Origin: Actinomycetes bacterium
Lineage (GTDB): Bacteria; Actinomycetota; Actinomycetes; Actinomycetales; Cellulomonadaceae
DNA: 15,871 nt
Direction: 5' to 3'
Assembly (NCBI GenBank): GCA_023412515.1
Contig: JAEYNO010000220.1
Span: 1-15,871 of the forward strand
Shown here: one piece after another, positions 11,801 to 15,871 of the stretch
How the letters are laid out: every line of letters begins with the position of its first letter
How positions within the stretch are numbered: the stretch's first letter is position 1
Notes under the pieces: generated by a model
The model's input: only the letters and a program-made list of their open reading frames with translations
What the model was told of the DNA's origin: nothing
Databases searched by the model: none
Position numbers and translations under genes: made by a program

Positions 11801-12673
11801 TCAGTAGCGCGTGACGCCCCCGCCCGCCATCGCCTCGAGGCGCGCGATGCGGTCGGCCATCGGGGGGTGGGTCGCGAACAGCCGCCCGAGGCCGCCGCCG
11901 CGGAACGGGTTGGCGATCATGAGGTGCGACACGTCGACCAGGTCGCGGTCCTGGGGCAGCGGGCGGGCGTTCGTGCCGGCCTCGAGCTTGCGCAGCGCGG
12001 ACGCGAGGGCCAGCGGGTCGCCGGTCAGGCGCGCACCGTCCTCGTCGGCGTCGTACTCGCGCGTGCGGGAGATCGCGAGCTGCACGGTCGTGGCCGCCAA
12101 CGGCGCCAGGAACACCATGAGCAGGCCCGCGAGCGGGTTGCCACCGCCGTCGCGGCGGTCGCCGCCGCCGAAGAACAGCGCGAACTGCGCGAGCGACGTG
12201 ATGACGCCCGCGACCGCCGCGGCGACCGACGACGTGAGGATGTCGCGGTTGTACACGTGCATGAGCTCGTGCCCCAGGACGCCGCGCAGCTCGCGCTCGT
12301 CGAGGATCGCGAGGATGCCGTCGGTGCAGCAGACCGCCGCGTTCTGCGGGTTGCGCCCGGTCGCGAACGCGTTCGGCGCCATCGTGGGCGACACGTACAG
12401 CCGCGGCATCGGCTGCCGGGCCGCCGTCGAGAGCTCGCGCACGATCCGGTACATCGCGGGCTGCTCGAGCTCGCTCACGGGCCGCGCGCGCATGGCGCGG
12501 ATCGCGATCTTGTCGGAGTTCCAGTAGCTGTACGCCGTCATCGCCAGACCCGCGAGCGTGAACAGCCACAGGTAGCGCGGCCCGCCCACGAGCCAGCCGA
12601 TGCCGAGCAGGACCGCCCACAGCGCGCCGAACAGCGCCGCCGTCTTCAGGCCGTTGTAGTGCCGGTGACCCAT
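11801..12673 (-). CDS. htpX: HtpX-type membrane zinc metalloprotease
   Basis: A 290-residue inner-membrane M48 protease that degrades misfolded or damaged membrane proteins. Hydrophobic segments lie near residues 12-30 and 34-50, and again near 144-168 and 180-200. The zinc site HELMH is at 135-139 (catalytic Glu136), and the third ligand is probably Glu206 in SRTREYDADEDGA. AFATGRNPQNAAVC (about 103-115) is a family signature. Length is normal. ATG 12673 starts MGHRHYNGLK, with GGAGG about 12 nt upstream. It lies downstream of fprA on the same strand, but a very strong hairpin separates them, so it probably has its own promoter. It was the original convergent neighbour of yajQ. Confidence 0.95.
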   Translation of the reverse strand: MGHRHYNGLKTAALFGALWAVLLGIGWLVGGPRYLWLFTLAGLAMTAYSYWNSDKIAIRAMRARPVSELEQPAMYRIVRELSTAARQPMPRLYVSPTMAPNAFATGRNPQNAAVCCTDGILAILDERELRGVLGHELMHVYNRDILTSSVAAAVAGVITSLAQFALFFGGGDRRDGGGNPLAGLLMVFLAPLAATTVQLAISRTREYDADEDGARLTGDPLALASALRKLEAGTNARPLPQDRDLVDVSHLMIANPFRGGGLGRLFATHPPMADRIARLEAMAGGGVTRY

Positions 12674-12767
12674 CGCCGTCTCGTCCTCCCCGCGGCCGGC
12701 GACCCTCCGCCGCCCGCACCCGTCACAACGCGGGCCGCGGGAACGGCGTTCCCGCCCACCCGGACGA

Positions 12768-12815
12768 GCACGCACGAGGGCCCGGACGGCGTGCCGTCCG
12801 GGCCCTCGTGCGTGC
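12768..12815 (-). terminator. Strong terminator of fprA
   Basis: Perfect inverted repeat with 23-bp arms (GCACGCACGAGGGCCCGGAC plus GGC at 12768-12790, complement at 12793-12815) around GT. It begins 7 nt after the fprA stop. Confidence 0.88.
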
Positions 12816-12822
12816 GGGTGTG

Positions 12823-14208
12823 TCAGTCCTGCGGCAGCTCGCGGCCGAGCGAGATCGCCACCATGTGGTCCCGCGGCACGAGCTTGACCCGCTCGCGCCC
12901 GTGCGGCTCGCCGAGCGACTTCTCGTACGCGTCGAGCAGCTCCCAGCCGGACCAGTCGATGGGCTCGGCGCCCCGCTGCGTGAGGAAGTCGAGCACGGCC
13001 TGCGGGTCGCGCTCGGTGGCGGTGAAGAACGCCTCGCCGGCCTCGGCGACGTCCTCGCCGAGGTGACGGATCGTCTCGGACGCGTCGGACTTCGTGTGGC
13101 CGATGAGGCCCACGGGGCCACGCTTGATCCACCCGGTCGCGTACACGCCGGGCAGGTGCTCGCCGTCGACGTCGATCACGCGACCCTCGCGGTTGGGGAT
13201 GACGCCGGCGACGTCGTCGAACGGGATGTCGACGAGCGGCGAGCCGAAGTAGCCGACCGCGCGGTAGACGGCCTGCACGGGCCAGTCGTGGAGCTGACCG
13301 GTGCCGGTGACGTTGCCGTCGCCGTTGAGCGCCGTGCGCTCGGTGCGCAGGCCGACGACCTTGCCGTCCTCGCCCAGCACCTCGACGGGCTTGTGCAGGA
13401 AGTGCAGGTGGATCCGCCGCGAGGCCGTGAGCTCCTCGGGCTCCTTGAGCGTCCAGTCCGTGAGGGTCTTGACGACCTGCTTGGTCTGGTTGCTCGAGTG
13501 GATCGCCGCCATCGAGCCCTCGTCGAACTCGAAGTCCTCGGGGTAGACGATCGTGTCGACGTCCGGGACGTGGCCGAGCTCGCGCAGCTCGAGCGGCGAG
13601 AACTTGGCCTGCGCGGGACCGCGGCGCGCGAACACGTGCACGTCCGTGACGGGGCTGGTCTTGAGGATCTCGTAGACGTTCGCCGGGACCTCGGTGGGGA
13701 GCAGGTCGTCGGCGTGCTTGGCGAGGATGCGGGCGACGTCGAGCGCGACGTTGCCCGCGCCGAGGACCGCGACGTGCTGCGCCTCGAGAGGCCACGTGCG
13801 CGGCACGTCAGGGTGGCCGTCGTACCAGGACACGAAGTCGGCGGCGCCGTACGAGCCCTCGAGGTCGATGCCGGGGATGGGCAGCGCGGCGTCGCGGATC
13901 GAGCCGGTCGAGAAGATCACGGCGTCGTAGTACGTGCGCAGGTCGTCGAGCTTGAGGTCGGTGCCGTAGTCGACGTTGGCGATGAGGCGGATGTCGCCGC
14001 GCTCGAGCACCTTGTGGAGCGCGACGATGATCTGCTTGATGCGCGGGTGGTCGGGCGCGACGCCGTAGCGCACGAGCCCGAACGGCGCGGGCAGGCGCTC
14101 GAACAGGTCGATGCTCACGTCGAGGTCCGTCTTGGACAGGATGTCCGCCGCGTAGATGCCGGCCGGACCGGCGCCGACGATGGCGACGCGCAGGGTCGGG
14201 GTGCTCAC
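12823..14208 (-). CDS. fprA: Ferredoxin/adrenodoxin-NADP+ reductase (FprA type)
   Basis: A 461-residue soluble flavoprotein that moves electrons between NADPH and ferredoxins (for example to cytochromes P450 or biosynthetic iron-sulfur enzymes). The FAD-binding Rossmann motif VAIVGAGPAGIYAA is at residues 8-21, followed by LFERLPAPFGLVRYGVAPDH, a signature of adrenodoxin-reductase-type enzymes. The NADP-binding motif GAGNVALDVAR is at 150-160, with FARRGPAQAKFSPLELREL after it. GWIKRGPVGLIGHTKSDA near the C-terminal third is the conserved FAD/NADP-contact segment. Length is normal. GTG 14208 gives the usual start just ahead of the Rossmann fold; the ribosome site is weak. It is divergent from rarD. 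Confidence 0.94.
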   Translation of the reverse strand: MSTPTLRVAIVGAGPAGIYAADILSKTDLDVSIDLFERLPAPFGLVRYGVAPDHPRIKQIIVALHKVLERGDIRLIANVDYGTDLKLDDLRTYYDAVIFSTGSIRDAALPIPGIDLEGSYGAADFVSWYDGHPDVPRTWPLEAQHVAVLGAGNVALDVARILAKHADDLLPTEVPANVYEILKTSPVTDVHVFARRGPAQAKFSPLELRELGHVPDVDTIVYPEDFEFDEGSMAAIHSSNQTKQVVKTLTDWTLKEPEELTASRRIHLHFLHKPVEVLGEDGKVVGLRTERTALNGDGNVTGTGQLHDWPVQAVYRAVGYFGSPLVDIPFDDVAGVIPNREGRVIDVDGEHLPGVYATGWIKRGPVGLIGHTKSDASETIRHLGEDVAEAGEAFFTATERDPQAVLDFLTQRGAEPIDWSGWELLDAYEKSLGEPHGRERVKLVPRDHMVAISLGRELPQD

Positions 14209-14313
14209 GGGACCAGGTTGCCTTCCGCTGTGGGGAGCCCTCGCACGACGGGGCGCCCTCGAGGGCCCCGGCGGCCGTGCGCCTCGCCGTCGGCGCGAGA
14301 GCGATGCCCCGCA

Positions 14314-14319
14314 AGTCTA
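14314..14319 (-). promoter_or_regulatory. Candidate -10 box for fprA
   Basis: TAGACT on the minus strand fits TANNNT. It would give a leader of roughly 100 nt before GTG 14208. No clear -35 box is seen. Confidence 0.4.
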
Positions 14320-14414
14320 GGACGTGAGGGCACCCTTCCTCGACGTCCACTCCACGATACGGACATCCCGCGATGCGGACGTGCTGAGAACGGCCGGACC
14401 GTCGCGCGGCGTCG

Positions 14415-14420
14415 TACAGT
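14415..14420 (+). promoter_or_regulatory. -10 box of rarD, leaderless transcript likely
   Basis: TACAGT ends 6 nt before GTG 14427, so transcription would begin at or within a base of the start codon. There is no ribosome site, consistent with a leaderless mRNA as is frequent in actinobacteria. Confidence 0.55.
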
Positions 14421-14426
14421 CGCGAC

Positions 14427-15350
14427 GTGGACGCACCCTCCCCCGGCCGCCGCGGCGGGCTCGCCGCCGGCGTCGGCGCGTACCTGCTGTGGGGCGCGCT
14501 GCCGCTGTACTTCCCGCTGCTCGCCCCGTCCGGGCCGGTCGAGATCATCGCCCACCGCGTCGTGTGGTCGTTGCTGCTGTGCCTCGTGCTGCTGCGCGTC
14601 ACCGGCACGTGGGCGGCGTTCGTCGAGATCCTGCGCGACCGTGGGCTCGTCCTGCGCCTCACGCTCGCGGCCGTGCTGCTCGCCGTGAACTGGCTCGTGT
14701 TCGTGCACGGCGTGACCACCGGGCACGTCGTCGACGCCGCGCTCGGGTACTTTATCAACCCGCTCGTCACCATCGCGCTCGCCGTGCTTGTGCTCGGCGA
14801 GCGGCTGCGGCCCGTGCAGTGGGCCGCCGTCGCGTGCGGCACGGCCGCCGTCGTGGTGCTCACCGTCGCCTACGGCCGGCTGCCGTGGATCGCGCTCGTG
14901 CTCGCGGGCAGCTTCGGCACCTACGGCCTCATCAAGTCCCGCGTCGGCCCGCGCGTCGCGGCCCTGCCCGGCCTCGCCGCCGAGACCGCCGTGCTCGCCC
15001 CCGTGGCCGTCGGCTACCTCGTCGTCCTGCACGTCGCCGGGCTCGGCACGGCCGCGCCCGACTGGCACGGCCTCGCCCTCGTCGGCACGGGCGTGCTCAC
15101 GGCCGTGCCCCTGCTGCTGTTCAACTCGGCGGCGCGGCGGCTGCCGCTGGCCACCGTGGGGCTGCTGCAGTACCTCGCCCCGGTGCTCCAGCTCGCGATC
15201 GGCGTGCTCGTCGCGGGCGAGCGCATGCCGCCCGCCCGCTGGTGGGGCTTCGGCCTCGTCTGGGTCGCGCTCGTGGTGCTCACGGTCGACGGGCTGCGCC
15301 ACGCGCGCCGCCCCGCGACGCACGACGCCCTCACCGACCCGACGCCCTGA
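14427..15350 (+). CDS. rarD: RarD-type EamA family transporter
   Basis: A 307-residue membrane protein of the drug/metabolite transporter superfamily, with about ten hydrophobic segments and two EamA halves. RarD signatures are present: GVGAYLLWGALPLYF near the start, VEIIAHRVVWSLLL, AVNWLVFVHGVTTGHVVDAA, LGYFINPLVTIALAVLVLGE and GLLQYLAPVLQLAIGVLVAGE. The substrate is unknown; the family name comes from a chloramphenicol-sensitivity phenotype. Length is normal. GTG 14427 lies 6 nt after a -10 box, suggesting leaderless translation. The C-terminal tail is polar (HARRPATHDALTDPTP). It stands alone, divergent from fprA and convergent with the FHA gene. Confidence 0.93.
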   Translation: MDAPSPGRRGGLAAGVGAYLLWGALPLYFPLLAPSGPVEIIAHRVVWSLLLCLVLLRVTGTWAAFVEILRDRGLVLRLTLAAVLLAVNWLVFVHGVTTGHVVDAALGYFINPLVTIALAVLVLGERLRPVQWAAVACGTAAVVVLTVAYGRLPWIALVLAGSFGTYGLIKSRVGPRVAALPGLAAETAVLAPVAVGYLVVLHVAGLGTAAPDWHGLALVGTGVLTAVPLLLFNSAARRLPLATVGLLQYLAPVLQLAIGVLVAGERMPPARWWGFGLVWVALVVLTVDGLRHARRPATHDALTDPTP

Positions 15351-15399
15351 CGGCGCGCCCGCCGCGCGCACGCCACAGGGCGGACGGGTCCCCGCCGCG

Positions 15400-15870
15400 T
15401 CAGTCGTCCTCGACCCGCACCTCGCGGTCGCCGAGGCGGACGGTCCACCCCGCACGCACCACCGCCGGGGTGCCCGCCGGCAGCACGCGGGCCACGCCGT
15501 CGGGGTCGACCACGACGGTGCCGTTCGTCGAGCCCCGGTCCGTCACCCACAGCGCCGCACCGTCGCCCGCGTCCTCGTGCGGACCGAACTCGGCGTGCAC
15601 GCGCGACAACGACCGCGCGACGTCCTGCAGCGCGACCACGTGCAGGATGTCCTCGCCGTCCTCGGCGCGCGGGCCGCGGCCCACGAGCCCGCGCCCCACC
15701 ACCCGCACCCGCTCACCGGTGTCGAAGCTCAGCGCGAGCGTGCCCGTGCGGCGCCGCAGCGACTCCGGGTGCCGCACGCGCGTGTGCTCGAGCTCGGCCA
15801 GGTCGTCGTCGGAGGGCACGACGGCAGGCTCCCGGGGCGCCGCGGGGACGTCCCGCGCAGCGTCGGGGCC
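15400..15870 (-). CDS. FHA-domain protein, N-terminus beyond window
   Basis: The frame is open to the right edge of the window, so this is the C-terminal part of a longer gene. A GTG at 15819 is in frame and could start a 139-residue version, but upstream codons continue without a stop (a Pro/Ala-rich linker, ...PAAPREPAVVP), which favours a longer protein. The FHA fold occupies the last about 95 residues: VGRGLVGRGPRAEDGED (GR-x-P), ARSLSRVHAEFG (SR-x-H) and VTDRGSTNGTVVV (D-R-G-S-T-N-G-T), so phosphothreonine-binding residues are intact. In actinobacteria such domains read Ser/Thr kinase signals. The partner is not visible here. Confidence 0.85.
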   Translation of the reverse strand, partial: GPDAARDVPAAPREPAVVPSDDDLAELEHTRVRHPESLRRRTGTLALSFDTGERVRVVGRGLVGRGPRAEDGEDILHVVALQDVARSLSRVHAEFGPHEDAGDGAALWVTDRGSTNGTVVVDPDGVARVLPAGTPAVVRAGWTVRLGDREVRVEDD

Positions 15871-15871
15871 G

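Noticed and set aside
11801..13795. A 664-codon open frame on the minus strand covering htpX and much of fprA
   Set aside because: Only the part from 12673 downward is HtpX. The upstream portion is Arg/Ala-rich out-of-frame translation of fprA, whose own frame has all FAD and NADP motifs.
12808..14688. A 626-codon plus-strand open frame
   Set aside because: It is antisense to fprA with low-complexity Val/Asp/Arg composition typical of a shadow frame in high-GC DNA.

Overview
The window is very GC-rich, with long G/C-biased codons, GTG starts, TANNNT-type -10 boxes and Micrococcales-like proteins. This suggests an actinobacterium, plausibly of the Cellulomonas/Cellulosimicrobium group; the genus is inferred, not proven. 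Host chromosome flanks both sides. On the left are the end of a lipoprotein gene, a shared terminator, tRNA-Tyr(GTA) and yajQ. On the right are htpX, an adrenodoxin-reductase-type ferredoxin-NADP reductase (fprA), a RarD transporter and a partial FHA-domain gene.

Between them (1298-11704) lies an integrated element with a period of about 10.4 kb. It is bounded by an exact 16-bp direct repeat, CACGAACTACCGCTGA. The left copy is the last codons and stop of yajQ. The right copy is followed at once by a strong nested hairpin that fits the original yajQ/htpX terminator, so the element separated yajQ from its terminator while regenerating its 3' end.

Element layout: a tyrosine integrase and an overlapping HTH-containing regulator face left. 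A divergent promoter with interleaved inverted repeats drives a rightward operon that starts with an AlpA/excisionase-like gene. Nearly every junction in that operon is a 4-nt or similar start/stop overlap. The operon contains several unknown proteins, a winged-helix replication-initiator-like gene with four 18-bp palindromic iterons followed by a lower-GC stretch inside its coding sequence (like the origin in phage lambda O), a tail-protein-like gene and four more unknown genes. About 300 bp of hairpin-rich noncoding DNA precedes a terminase-small-subunit-like gene and a stand-alone CheR-type methyltransferase. The right end carries a leftward MerR-DUF433/DUF5615-type toxin-antitoxin pair and a second excisionase-like regulator.

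There is no large terminase, portal, capsid, relaxase or FtsK-type transfer gene. Int, divergent regulator/alpA, rep with origin, and terS in about 10 kb is the architecture of a phage-inducible chromosomal island (phage satellite). I read it as a probable actinobacterial PICI-like satellite with an unusual cargo: the CheR-like enzyme, the tail-like protein and a TA pair. That interpretation is inference from layout plus family resemblance. A strongly reduced prophage is the main alternative.
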